Assembly: GCA_044353905.1 (NCBI GenBank) | Contig: JBILBA010000008.1 | Span: 1 to 47,854 of the forward strand | Direction of reading: 5' to 3' | DNA length: 47,854 bases | DNA from: MWH-TA3 sp044353905 | GTDB lineage: Bacteria; Actinomycetota; Actinomycetes; Actinomycetales; Microbacteriaceae | Shown: positions 40,827 to 47,854 of the stretch, piece by piece | Layout of the letters: each line of letters starts with the position of its first letter | Numbering within the stretch: position 1 is the stretch's first letter | The notes under the pieces: model-generated | What the model was told of the DNA's origin: nothing | Seen by the model: only the letters and a program-made list of their open reading frames with translations | The model's database searches: none | Translations under genes and position numbers: made by a program

Positions 40827-42073
40827 GGGACGTCAACGATTCGCGCGATCACCGTGATGAGTCGCTTTCGGCGACGTTCGACCCGATCGGCAGTGAGTTG
40901 CAACCCGGCCACCTCAACGATGTCACCCGATTCAGGGAATCGTCCGAAGTTCTTGACGAAGAGTCCACCCACGGTGTCAACGTCATCCTCTTCGATGGGG
41001 ATATCGAGGTGTTCCGCAAGGTCATCAATGTTTGTCGACGCGCTCACTCGCGATGAACCATCACCGAGATCGACGATGTCAACCTCGGTGTCGTCATATT
41101 CATCCGAGATCTCGCCGAGCACTTCTTCAATGAGGTCTTCCATCGTGACAAGCCCGGCGATTCCGCCATACTCGTCGACGACCAGAGCCATGTGGTTCGA
41201 TTCGGCCTGGAGTACCCGCAACGCTTCGTCCGCCATCTTGACTTCGGGTAAGAACAGGGCTGGGCGAACCAGCTCGGTTATGAGTGCCTTTTTAGCCTTG
41301 GTGGGATTCGCACGAACGAACCGCGCAGTGTCCTTGATGTGGGCGATGCCCAGCACGTCATCGTTGTCGACGCCGACCACGGGCATGCGGGAATAGCCCT
41401 CTGCCAGGAACATCCCCAACGCCTCGTCGACGGTAATGGTCGAGTCGAGCGACGCCATCTCGGTTCGAGCAATCATGATTTCCCGCAGAATTGTGTCGCC
41501 GAAATCGAAGATTGACCGGATGAGGTCGCGGTCCTCTTCTTCAATCGCGTCCGACTCGGTCGCTTCGTCGACCATGCTGAGCAACTGGCGTTCCGTGTTG
41601 ATGGTCGTCCGCGCGCGGCCGGGCGTCACAGCGTTTCCGATGCCGACCAGCACAATGGTGAGCGGACCGAGGAGCAAGCGCATGGCACGAACCAGTCCGC
41701 CGGTCATGCGCACGATCTTCATGGGGTGGGCTCGGCCGACGCTGCGTGGACTCGATCCAACGAGTACAAACGTGATGGCGGTCATCGCGATTGCCGAGGC
41801 AATGAGCGACTGCGTGAGGTCGAACCCGAGACTCACGAACGAGAGTGCAACGAGTATCGCCGCGAACGTCTCGCAGAGCACTCGAACGAAATTCACGGCA
41901 TTCATGTGCGCGGTCACGTCGGCCGCGATCGCGTCGAAACGTCGTTCGGACCTGCCCTCCCCCAAGTGTGCGACGTCGTTGCGAGACAGCGATTGGTAGG
42001 CGGCATCAATCGCCGCACACAAGCCACCGAAAGTGATCAGCAGAAGTGCGACAACTACGAACCATCCGGTCAT
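40823..42073 (-). CDS. CNNM/CorC-HlyC family protein (DUF21 plus CBS pair)
   Basis: A 416-residue membrane protein commonly annotated as a hemolysin-family protein, related to CNNM/CorC magnesium and cobalt transport proteins. The N-terminal DUF21 domain has about three to four helices up to about residue 150. Two CBS domains follow (about 195-310; GMFLAEGYSRMPVVG and VDEYGGIAGLVTMEDLIEE), then a C-terminal CorC_HlyC domain of about 80 residues with the typical GLFVKNFGRFPESGD segment. The ATG overlaps the ybeY stop as ATGA. Involvement in magnesium homeostasis is known for relatives, not shown here. Confidence 0.9.
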   Translation of the reverse strand: MTGWFVVVALLLITFGGLCAAIDAAYQSLSRNDVAHLGEGRSERRFDAIAADVTAHMNAVNFVRVLCETFAAILVALSFVSLGFDLTQSLIASAIAMTAITFVLVGSSPRSVGRAHPMKIVRMTGGLVRAMRLLLGPLTIVLVGIGNAVTPGRARTTINTERQLLSMVDEATESDAIEEEDRDLIRSIFDFGDTILREIMIARTEMASLDSTITVDEALGMFLAEGYSRMPVVGVDNDDVLGIAHIKDTARFVRANPTKAKKALITELVRPALFLPEVKMADEALRVLQAESNHMALVVDEYGGIAGLVTMEDLIEEVLGEISDEYDDTEVDIVDLGDGSSRVSASTNIDDLAEHLDIPIEEDDVDTVGGLFVKNFGRFPESGDIVEVAGLQLTADRVERRRKRLITVIARIVDVP

Positions 42074-42528
42074 GATCGCTCGACCTCCGCGAAGGAGTCG
42101 ACCAGCTGGCGCTGAAGAGCGAACATGATGCGTTCCTCGGCGGGTGCCGCGTGGTCAAAACCCAACAGGTGAAGAATCCCGTGCGACAGCAACCAGCGAA
42201 TTTCGTCATCGGTGGAGTGTTTGGCGGCAACCGCCTGGCGGGCTGCAACCGTCGGACAAATCACGACGTCGCCCAACAGTCCGGGGTCCGAGGGCTTGTC
42301 GTCGTCGCCGGGACGCAATTCGTCCATCGGGAAGGACAAAACGTCCGTTGGGCCGGGCTCGTCCATCCACTCGACATGCAATTTCGTGATCGCGTCTTCG
42401 TCGACGAACAACACGGCAAGTTCAGCCTCGGGGTGTACCTTCATCTCGGTCATGACATATGCGGCGAGGCGACGCATCGTCTCGAGGTCGATGACTTCGG
42501 TCGTTTCGTTCGCGATTTCGACGCTCAC
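42070..42528 (-). CDS. ybeY: Endoribonuclease YbeY (rRNA maturation factor)
   Basis: Zinc-dependent RNase needed for 16S rRNA 3'-end processing and ribosome quality control. The 152-residue protein carries the H-x3-H-x5-H zinc motif in SHGILHLLGFDH near residues 115-126, and the preceding ELRPGDD and GDVVICPTVA segments of the family. The GTG start overlaps the phoH stop as GTGA, and its own stop overlaps the next ATG, so it is fully embedded in the operon. Confidence 0.96.
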   Translation of the reverse strand: MSVEIANETTEVIDLETMRRLAAYVMTEMKVHPEAELAVLFVDEDAITKLHVEWMDEPGPTDVLSFPMDELRPGDDDKPSDPGLLGDVVICPTVAARQAVAAKHSTDDEIRWLLSHGILHLLGFDHAAPAEERIMFALQRQLVDSFAEVERS

Positions 42529-43520
42529 TTCGTGTCTCGCTTTCGGCCCGCGGTCTTGGCGTGTTGTTCCTGTTCGTGACGAGTGTACGCATCGACGATC
42601 TTGCCCACGAGTGTGTGACGAACGACATCAGCGCTGGTAAGGACAGCCACGTACACGTCGTCCATCCCGTCGAGGATCTCGGTCGCCAGTTTCAAACCAG
42701 AAATCTCTGACGGCAGGTCGACCTGGGTCGTGTCCCCAGTGATGACCATTTTCGAACCGAACCCGAGACGAGTCAGAAACATCTTCATCTGGTTCGGAGT
42801 CGTGTTTTGGGCCTCGTCGAGGATGATGAACGAATCGTTGAGCGTACGACCGCGCATGTAGGCCAGCGGAGCGACCTCGACAACGCCGGTCGCAAGAAGT
42901 TTGGGGACCAGTTCTGGGTCCATCATGTCGTTGAGCGCGTCATACAGGGGGCGAAGATACGGGTCAATCTTTTCGGTCAACGTGCCAGGAAGAAATCCGA
43001 GGCGCTCCCCCGCTTCGACTGCCGGACGCGTGAGGATGATGCGCGTCACTTCCTTACGTTGCAACGCCTGCACGGCTTTCGCCATCGCCAAATAGGTCTT
43101 GCCCGTTCCCGCGGGACCAATCCCGAACGTGATGGTGGTGTGTTCGATTGCGTCGATGTAATTCTTTTGACCAGCGGTCTTGGGGCGAATGGTCTTGCCG
43201 CGAGCGGACAGAATCGCTTCTCCGAGCACGTCGGCGACCTTCCCGCCATTACGCGTGATGGTCGATCCTTCGACGACATCGCTTTCAGCGAGGTCCACCC
43301 CGTTCGCGATCATGTCGATGAGCTCGCGAATGTGTCCCTCGACGCGGTTGACCTCGTCGGGTTCGCCGTCGATCGAGATGGCATTCCCGCGTGAGCGAAT
43401 GGTGACCGAGGGATAGCGCAATTCGAGCGATGCGAGAAATCGGTCTTGTGGTCCGAGCAGCCGAACCATGGCGATACCGTCGACCTCGATGTCGACGCGC
43501 GTGACGCTACTCTCCGCCAA
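42525..43520 (-). CDS. phoH: PhoH-like ATPase
   Basis: Cytoplasmic P-loop ATPase of the PhoH/YbeZ type, often encoded beside ybeY and linked to RNA metabolism. The 331-residue protein has an N-terminal KH-like region, Walker A GPAGTGKTYLAMA, Walker B FIILDEAQNTTPNQMKMFLTR, and GDTTQVDLP. The TTG start, 14 bases inside the end of the HIT gene, has GAAGG five bases upstream and gives the expected N-terminus. It is tightly coupled with HIT upstream and ybeY downstream. Confidence 0.93.
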   Translation of the reverse strand: MAESSVTRVDIEVDGIAMVRLLGPQDRFLASLELRYPSVTIRSRGNAISIDGEPDEVNRVEGHIRELIDMIANGVDLAESDVVEGSTITRNGGKVADVLGEAILSARGKTIRPKTAGQKNYIDAIEHTTITFGIGPAGTGKTYLAMAKAVQALQRKEVTRIILTRPAVEAGERLGFLPGTLTEKIDPYLRPLYDALNDMMDPELVPKLLATGVVEVAPLAYMRGRTLNDSFIILDEAQNTTPNQMKMFLTRLGFGSKMVITGDTTQVDLPSEISGLKLATEILDGMDDVYVAVLTSADVVRHTLVGKIVDAYTRHEQEQHAKTAGRKRDTK

Positions 43521-43848
43521 GGGAACCTTCGGTTAGCCCACCAGCGAGAACGTGGGCGTGAACGTGAAAGACACTCTGTCCAGCGTTTGCGCCGGTGTTG
43601 AAGATGAGTCGGAATTCGCCGTCCGCGTGCTCGCGCGCAAGATCCTGAGCGACGGACACCATTTCGGCGAGAAGCGCGGAGTCGGCGGCGGCAAGCTCAA
43701 CAACGTTCGCGTAGGCCTCGGTTTTGGGAACGACGAGGAGATGAATCGGTGCACGGGGCGCGATGTCGCGGAACGCGATGATCGAATCCGACTCGAAGAC
43801 GATGTCAGCCGGAATCTCTCGGGCGATGATGGCAGAAAAAATACTCAT
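43507..43848 (-). CDS. HIT-family nucleotide-binding protein
   Basis: A 113-residue histidine-triad protein of the HINT type, hydrolysing purine nucleoside phosphoramidates or similar nucleotides. The triad H-x-H-x-H is in FHVHAHVLAGG near residue 100, and APIHLLVVPK is the usual preceding strand. The ATG (MSIFSAIIARE) matches the standard N-terminus; the frame remains open upstream without resemblance. TAGACT lies seven bases before this ATG, so it might have an additional leaderless start inside the intergenic overlap with rsmE. Confidence 0.92.
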   Translation of the reverse strand: MSIFSAIIAREIPADIVFESDSIIAFRDIAPRAPIHLLVVPKTEAYANVVELAAADSALLAEMVSVAQDLAREHADGEFRLIFNTGANAGQSVFHVHAHVLAGGLTEGSLGGE

Positions 43849-43867
43849 TGGGTACAGTCTATCCGCG

Positions 43868-44602
43868 CTACCAGGTGCCACTCAGGGCAAGAATGGCCGC
43901 GATTGTGGCAGGACCTGCTGTTGACGTCCGCAGGATTGGACCGTCCAGACGCACCGGCTTCGCGCCATCGGCGACGAAACGGGCGATTTCGTCATCGGTG
44001 ATCCCCCCTTCAGGTCCGACAATGACACCGATTGTGGCCGGGTTCCCGGCAGATGTGAACCACTCGGTAAGGCTCAGGGCCGCGCGTGGGTCGAGCACAA
44101 TCCAGTTCGCCTCAGGTTCGCTGCCACACACTGTTGCGGTCGATACTGGGTTGGTCACCATCGGAATTCGACTGCGCATGGCCTGTTTACTCGCCTCACG
44201 AACGATTGCCGTCCAGCGTGCAACGCCCTTCGCGACCTTATCGCCGGTCCAACGCGAAACGCTTCGTTCCGACTGCCACGGAATGACGGTGTCGATACCG
44301 AGTTCCGTCGCCATCTGAATCGCCATTTCGTCGCGGTCCCCCTTGGCGAGAGCCTGGGCCAGCAGGAATCGCGGCGACGGCACGGGATCGAACCGAACCT
44401 GTTCGACATCACACGCAACCACGGACTTGTCTGCCGAAACGACAACCGCGCCAGCGGACCAACCACGACCATCCGACACACGAAAACGTTCACCGACGCG
44501 AATACGGGCGACCTGAACCGCGTGCCGTGCCTCGTCCCCCGTCAATTCAACGCGCGCGGTCGCTGCGGCGAGAGGCGTGTCGGTGAAGTAGAGGTTCGCC
44601 AT
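43868..44602 (-). CDS. rsmE: 16S rRNA (uracil-1498-N3)-methyltransferase
   Basis: SPOUT-class methyltransferase methylating U1498 of 16S rRNA with S-adenosylmethionine. The 244-residue protein has the PUA-like N-terminal domain (residues 1 to about 70) and the knotted C-terminal domain with IGVIVGPEGGITDDEI and, near the end, LSGTW replacing the frequent LRTET/LGPRILRTETA-like motif, which is here LDGPILRTSTAGPA. The start shares a single base with the dnaJ stop (TAATG). The dnaJ-rsmE order is usual in Gram-positive bacteria. Confidence 0.95.
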   Translation of the reverse strand: MANLYFTDTPLAAATARVELTGDEARHAVQVARIRVGERFRVSDGRGWSAGAVVVSADKSVVACDVEQVRFDPVPSPRFLLAQALAKGDRDEMAIQMATELGIDTVIPWQSERSVSRWTGDKVAKGVARWTAIVREASKQAMRSRIPMVTNPVSTATVCGSEPEANWIVLDPRAALSLTEWFTSAGNPATIGVIVGPEGGITDDEIARFVADGAKPVRLDGPILRTSTAGPATIAAILALSGTW

Positions 44603-45699
44603 TAGACAGTGAAGAAACGATCGCGAAGTTTGGCGAAGAGTCCCTGGCGGTGCTCGGCGAGGTGTGGAGTCGCCGCAGGTCGAAGCGCGGCGAACTCCTC
44701 GATGAGTTTCGATTCCTTCGCGTTGAGTTTGCCCGGGGTCATCACCTGCACACCAAACTTGGCGTCGCCACGGCCGCTTCCGCGCAAATGGCCGACGCCA
44801 CGGTTCTTCACAACGACGACGTCGCCGGATTGGGCGCCTGCCTTGATGTCAACAGACACCTCGCCGTCGAGCGCGTCGAGCGTGACGGTGGTTCCGCGAA
44901 TTGCGTCAACCATGTCGATTTGAATCGTCGCGAGCAAGTCATCGCCCTGACGCGCCCAGACATCGGAAGGAGTCACGTGGAATTCGACGTACACGTCGCC
45001 GGCTGGACCACCGGCTTCACCGACCTCGCCGACGCCACGCAAGTGAACACGCTGACCGGTTTCGATCCCGGCCGGGATGTGAACGTCGAGAGTTGTCCGA
45101 GCACGAACCCTGCCGTGTCCAGCGCAGGTCGGACAGGCGGCCGCGATGACGGTTCCGTAACCTCGGCACGAGCCACACGGAGTCGCCGTGACGATGTTGC
45201 CCAAAAGACTGCGAACCTGGCGCTGCACCGAGCCACTTCCGCCACACACGTCACAACGTGACGGGCTCGTGCCTGTCGCACAACACGTCCCCTTGCAGGT
45301 GTCACACAAAACGGCGGTGTCGACCTCGATCTGGCGATCGTCCCCGAAGATGACGTCGACGAGCTCGATGTCGACGCGCAAGAGAGCGTCATTTCCACGT
45401 TGCGCGCGCGACTGGGGGCCGCGAGTCTGGCCTCCTCCGAAGAACGCGTCGAAGACGTCGCCCATGTTGCCAAAGCCGGGCATGCCACCGAAGTTTCCCT
45501 GACCACCCATGTCGTAGTTGCGACGCTGTTCGGCGTCGCCCAGAACGTCGTAGGCGTGGGTCACGGCCTTGAACCGTTCCTCGGCGCCGTCCTCTGAATT
45601 CACATCGGGATGAAGTTCGCGCGCGAGTTTTCGATACGCCTTCTTGATGTCGTCCTGGCTGGCGTCGCGAGCGACTCCCAAAATCTCGTAATGATCCAT
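44602..45699 (-). CDS. dnaJ: Chaperone DnaJ (DnaJ2 type)
   Basis: Hsp40 co-chaperone stimulating DnaK. The 365-residue protein has the J-domain with HPD in YRKLARELHPDV, a Gly/Phe-rich linker, a zinc-binding region, and the two C-terminal substrate domains. Three of four zinc repeats are standard (CDVCGGSGS, CGSCRGYGT, CPTCAGHGR). The first reads CDTCKGTCCATG instead of CxxCxGxG, with a cysteine for the second glycine position. The gene follows hrcA directly (TAAATG) as in other Actinobacteria with the hrcA-dnaJ2 pair. Confidence 0.96.
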   Translation of the reverse strand: MDHYEILGVARDASQDDIKKAYRKLARELHPDVNSEDGAEERFKAVTHAYDVLGDAEQRRNYDMGGQGNFGGMPGFGNMGDVFDAFFGGGQTRGPQSRAQRGNDALLRVDIELVDVIFGDDRQIEVDTAVLCDTCKGTCCATGTSPSRCDVCGGSGSVQRQVRSLLGNIVTATPCGSCRGYGTVIAAACPTCAGHGRVRARTTLDVHIPAGIETGQRVHLRGVGEVGEAGGPAGDVYVEFHVTPSDVWARQGDDLLATIQIDMVDAIRGTTVTLDALDGEVSVDIKAGAQSGDVVVVKNRGVGHLRGSGRGDAKFGVQVMTPGKLNAKESKLIEEFAALRPAATPHLAEHRQGLFAKLRDRFFTV

Positions 45700-46722
45700 T
45701 TATGCGTCGTCTCCCAAAACCTGCGACAAATAACGTGCAACCGCCTCGACGGCCGCCATGTTGAGCGGGTAATTCATTCGCGTGGGACCCAAGATTGCCA
45801 CCCGCGACGTATCGCCACCCATCGCGGAATACGCGTGCGAGATGATCGCGGTGTCAGACAGGTCATCCGCCATCTCGCGACCGATTCGAACACCGGAATC
45901 ACTACCCTGCGCGCGCATTTCACCGAACAGACGCAACAACGTGACCTGTTCCTCGATTGCGTCGAGGACCGGCGCCACGGAATGCGCAAAATCGATGTCA
46001 GCTCGAACAAGGTTTGGAGTACCCGCGACGATGAGTCGATCCTTGCGATGAGAGTCGACCTGCGACTTGAGAGCCGTGCGGACGTCATCGATAATCGGCC
46101 GAAGCGTAGGCGGAACAGACGCGGCGAGCGAGGACATGGCTCCGTCCACCTCGCTGAGCGAAACGCTGGACAGAGTTGTCGAGACGCGCGCCCGAACATC
46201 GGCGAGGGTCGTCTCGTCGAGCTCCGCGTCGAAATCCACCATCCGGCGATCAACGCTTCCCGCCGCCGTGATCAAGATGATGTAGGCCTTCGACGGGGAA
46301 ACGGGGACAATCTCCAGATGGGCAACTCGCTCGTTTCCGAGGGTTGGGAATTGGACCAACGCGACTTGATTTGTCAGGTCGGACAACAGTTTGACGGTGC
46401 GGCCAAAAAAATCGTCGAGGTCAAGCGATTCGTCAAGGAACCGCTGGATGGCGCCGACCTGCTGAACAGTCAGGGGGCGAATGTCGCTGAGCGAATCGAC
46501 GAAACGGCGGTAACCCAAATCCGTCGGGACTCGCCCCGCCGAAGTGTGCGGCGCGTGAATGAGGTTGGCTTCTTCCAAAATCGCCATGTCATTGCGAATC
46601 GTGGCGGCGGAAACACCGAAATCGTGGCGTTCGACAATCGCCTTGGACCCCACCGGCTCACGCGAGTCGACGTAGTCTTCGACGATGACACGGAGGACGT
46701 CGAGCGCGCGTTGTGAAACCAC
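45700..46722 (-). CDS. hrcA: Heat-inducible transcription repressor HrcA
   Basis: Repressor of class I heat-shock genes that binds CIRCE and needs GroEL to stay active. The 340-residue protein has an N-terminal winged helix (RALDVLRVIVEDYV to RNDMAILEEANLI) and the HrcA regulatory domain. I place the start at the GTG preceded by AAGGAG at five bases; an ATG five codons upstream lies on the last base of the CIRCE element and is less likely. The CIRCE shows autoregulation of hrcA-dnaJ and probably of the distal operon genes. Confidence 0.95.
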   Translation of the reverse strand: MVSQRALDVLRVIVEDYVDSREPVGSKAIVERHDFGVSAATIRNDMAILEEANLIHAPHTSAGRVPTDLGYRRFVDSLSDIRPLTVQQVGAIQRFLDESLDLDDFFGRTVKLLSDLTNQVALVQFPTLGNERVAHLEIVPVSPSKAYIILITAAGSVDRRMVDFDAELDETTLADVRARVSTTLSSVSLSEVDGAMSSLAASVPPTLRPIIDDVRTALKSQVDSHRKDRLIVAGTPNLVRADIDFAHSVAPVLDAIEEQVTLLRLFGEMRAQGSDSGVRIGREMADDLSDTAIISHAYSAMGGDTSRVAILGPTRMNYPLNMAAVEAVARYLSQVLGDDA

Positions 46723-46736
46723 GAAGACTCCTTCCA

Positions 46737-46763
46737 TTGGCACTCTCAGGTGCAGATTGCTAA
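46737..46763 (-). promoter_or_regulatory. CIRCE operator upstream of hrcA
   Basis: On the minus strand TTAGCAATC, nine bases, GAGTGCCAA. The CIRCE consensus is TTAGCACTC-N9-GAGTGCTAA; there is one mismatch in each arm and the spacer is exact. It lies between the promoter and the hrcA start and is where HrcA should bind. Confidence 0.9.
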
Positions 46764-46770
46764 TGCCTCA

Positions 46771-46776
46771 ATAGTA
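46771..46776 (-). promoter_or_regulatory. hrcA -10 box (TACTAT)
   Basis: TACTAT on the minus strand seven bases before the CIRCE, so transcription should begin at the first arm of the operator. No good -35 was recognised. Confidence 0.5.
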
Positions 46777-46824
46777 CGCGCGGTCTGCATGGCGGGCGCA
46801 TTGCCGCCGCTACTTCAGTGTCGC

Positions 46825-47854
46825 TTAGTCGGCGAGAATCGTTCGCACGACGAAGTCGGCCAACAGCCTCCCACGCGAGGTGAGCACGAGCCGACCGGCG
46901 ATGGCGGCTGGCCCCTCGACGAGCCCGTCGGCGATGAGCCCAGCAACCGCGTTCCGGCCAGATGGCGAAAGCCCGTCGATTGCGATGCCGTCGCGAACGC
47001 GAAGCCCGAGAAGCACGACTTCGTCGGCGCGTTGATCGGGGTCCAGTATCTCGCGTTCCAGCGCTGGCGATTCGCCAGCGGCGATTCGCTCGGCGTAGGC
47101 CGCGGGGTGCTTGACATTCCACCAGCGGACACCGTTGAGGTGGCTGTGTGCACCCGGACCGAACCCCCACCAATCGGTCCCCTGCCAATACGACAGGTTG
47201 TGTCGCGAACGTGTGTCGGCGCCGCGAGACCAGTTGCTCACTTCGTACCAATCGAATCCAGCCGCGACGAGAAGCGCGTCGGCCATCTCGTACATGTCGG
47301 CGTGGGTGTCGTCGTCGATGGGGTCGAGTTCCCCTCGGCGAATGCGGCGTTCGAGAGCGGTGCCCTCTTCGACGATGAGCGAATAGGCCGAGACATGGTC
47401 GGTCTCGAGCGCGATGGCGGCGGACAGGCTCGCGCGCCATTCGTCCAGCGTTTCACCCGGCGTTCCATAGATGAGGTCCACCGAGGTCTGCAGTCCCGCC
47501 TCTTTCGCCCAGGCCACCGCCGCGGCGACAGATTCCGGGTCGTGAGTTCGGTCGAGGATCGAGAGCACACGCGGCACTGCCGATTGCATTCCGACCGAGA
47601 CGCGGGTGACACCAGCATCCGCGAATGCGCGCAGGGACTCGCTGGTCACCGTGTCGGGGTTCGTCTCGATGGTGACCTCAGCGCCGTCGGCGATTCCGAA
47701 CGACGTGCGCACCGCGTCGAGGACGCGGGCGATGTCGCCCTCGGGCAATAACGTCGGAGTTCCTCCGCCGATGAACACCGTCGCGGCGGAGCGACGAGGT
47801 GTGCCGTTAGCGGGAAGAACTCGTTCGGCGAAGGAGATTTCCGCGAGCAGGTCG
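46825..47854 (-). CDS. hemW: Radical SAM heme chaperone HemW (5'-truncated by window edge)
   Basis: Radical SAM protein related to oxygen-independent coproporphyrinogen III oxidase; HemW homologues carry heme to target proteins. About 343 residues are visible; the N-terminus with the CxxxCxxC iron-sulfur motif lies outside the window. Visible are FIGGGTPTLL, the SAM-domain strands TIETNPDTV and RVSVGMQSA, DLIYGTPGET, SAYSLIVEEGT and the HemN C-terminal region WWGFGPGAHSHL onwards. The frame is open to the right edge. It is followed by hrcA in the same direction, the usual actinobacterial order. Confidence 0.95.
   Translation of the reverse strand, partial: DLLAEISFAERVLPANGTPRRSAATVFIGGGTPTLLPEGDIARVLDAVRTSFGIADGAEVTIETNPDTVTSESLRAFADAGVTRVSVGMQSAVPRVLSILDRTHDPESVAAAVAWAKEAGLQTSVDLIYGTPGETLDEWRASLSAAIALETDHVSAYSLIVEEGTALERRIRRGELDPIDDDTHADMYEMADALLVAAGFDWYEVSNWSRGADTRSRHNLSYWQGTDWWGFGPGAHSHLNGVRWWNVKHPAAYAERIAAGESPALEREILDPDQRADEVVLLGLRVRDGIAIDGLSPSGRNAVAGLIADGLVEGPAAIAGRLVLTSRGRLLADFVVRTILAD

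Noticed and set aside
45610..46716. A 368-codon open frame on the plus strand
   Set aside because: Antisense shadow of hrcA; the protein is compositionally odd and hrcA is certain.
1..47854. CRISPR array, insertion sequence, prophage, or integrase sites
   Set aside because: No regularly spaced repeats, transposase or integrase motifs, or duplicated flanks were seen while reading both strands.

Overview
The window is a gene-dense stretch of an actinobacterial chromosome, most likely a member of the Microbacteriaceae or a close relative. Evidence for this: the homodimeric-type pyruvate dehydrogenase E1 (aceE) followed by the fabD-fabH-acpP-fabF operon with a DUF3145 gene at its end; the hemW-hrcA-dnaJ-rsmE-HIT-phoH-ybeY-CNNM/CBS-era-leuA run; the recO-uppS-glyS-dusB-dgt-dnaG run; frequent GTG starts; and many apparently leaderless promoters. 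No transposase, integrase, phage gene, CRISPR array or rRNA was seen. Both ends are cut inside genes: aceE lacks its N-terminus on the left and hemW lacks its N-terminus on the right. No stretch of more than 300 bases lacks a gene.

Layout. 0-5.6 kb (+): aceE end and type II fatty-acid synthesis genes. 5.6-8.3 kb (-): DUF3145, a DUF1684 protein and a GT4 glycosyltransferase. 8.4-9.8 kb (+): a small cupin and a UDP-glucuronate decarboxylase-like SDR. 9.8-14.9 kb (-): a CAT-anticodon tRNA, a BASS transporter, an acyl-CoA ligase, a second GT4 enzyme and a DMT-type permease. 14.9-15.5 kb (+): peptide deformylase. 15.5-20.4 kb (-): azlD, azlC, a histidine-kinase-like protein with a degenerate H-box, tRNA-Asn, a D-2-hydroxyacid dehydrogenase and dnaG. 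20.5-26.5 kb (-): an unknown membrane protein, dgt, dusB, glyS, uppS and recO. 26.5-27.2 kb (+): a TRIC-type channel.

27.3-37.9 kb is a cell-surface glycan locus. It holds two acyltransferase-3 membrane proteins, a GtrA flippase-like protein, two extended SDR sugar-nucleotide enzymes, one continuous protein joining a GT2 glycosyltransferase to a phenylacetate-CoA-ligase/CapK-type adenylating domain, a large GT-C enzyme resembling Emb arabinosyltransferases, and a membrane-anchored alpha/beta hydrolase. The inferred scheme is that the SDRs make sugar nucleotides, GT2 and GtrA load and flip a lipid-linked sugar, the GT-C enzyme polymerises outside, and the acyltransferases and hydrolase decorate or trim. 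The role of the adenylating domain is unknown.

38-47.9 kb (-): leuA, preceded by a 13-codon Leu-rich leader peptide whose CTT codons can pair with the leuA Shine-Dalgarno sequence, then a tightly packed stress/RNA/ribosome operon headed by hrcA, which carries a near-consensus CIRCE operator.

A recurring regulatory theme is a TANNNT -10 hexamer exactly six bases upstream of the start codon (def, the DMT permease, dnaG, the UXS-like gene, an acyltransferase, the hydrolase, the leu leader peptide; GATAAT for the TRIC gene). This predicts leaderless mRNAs.
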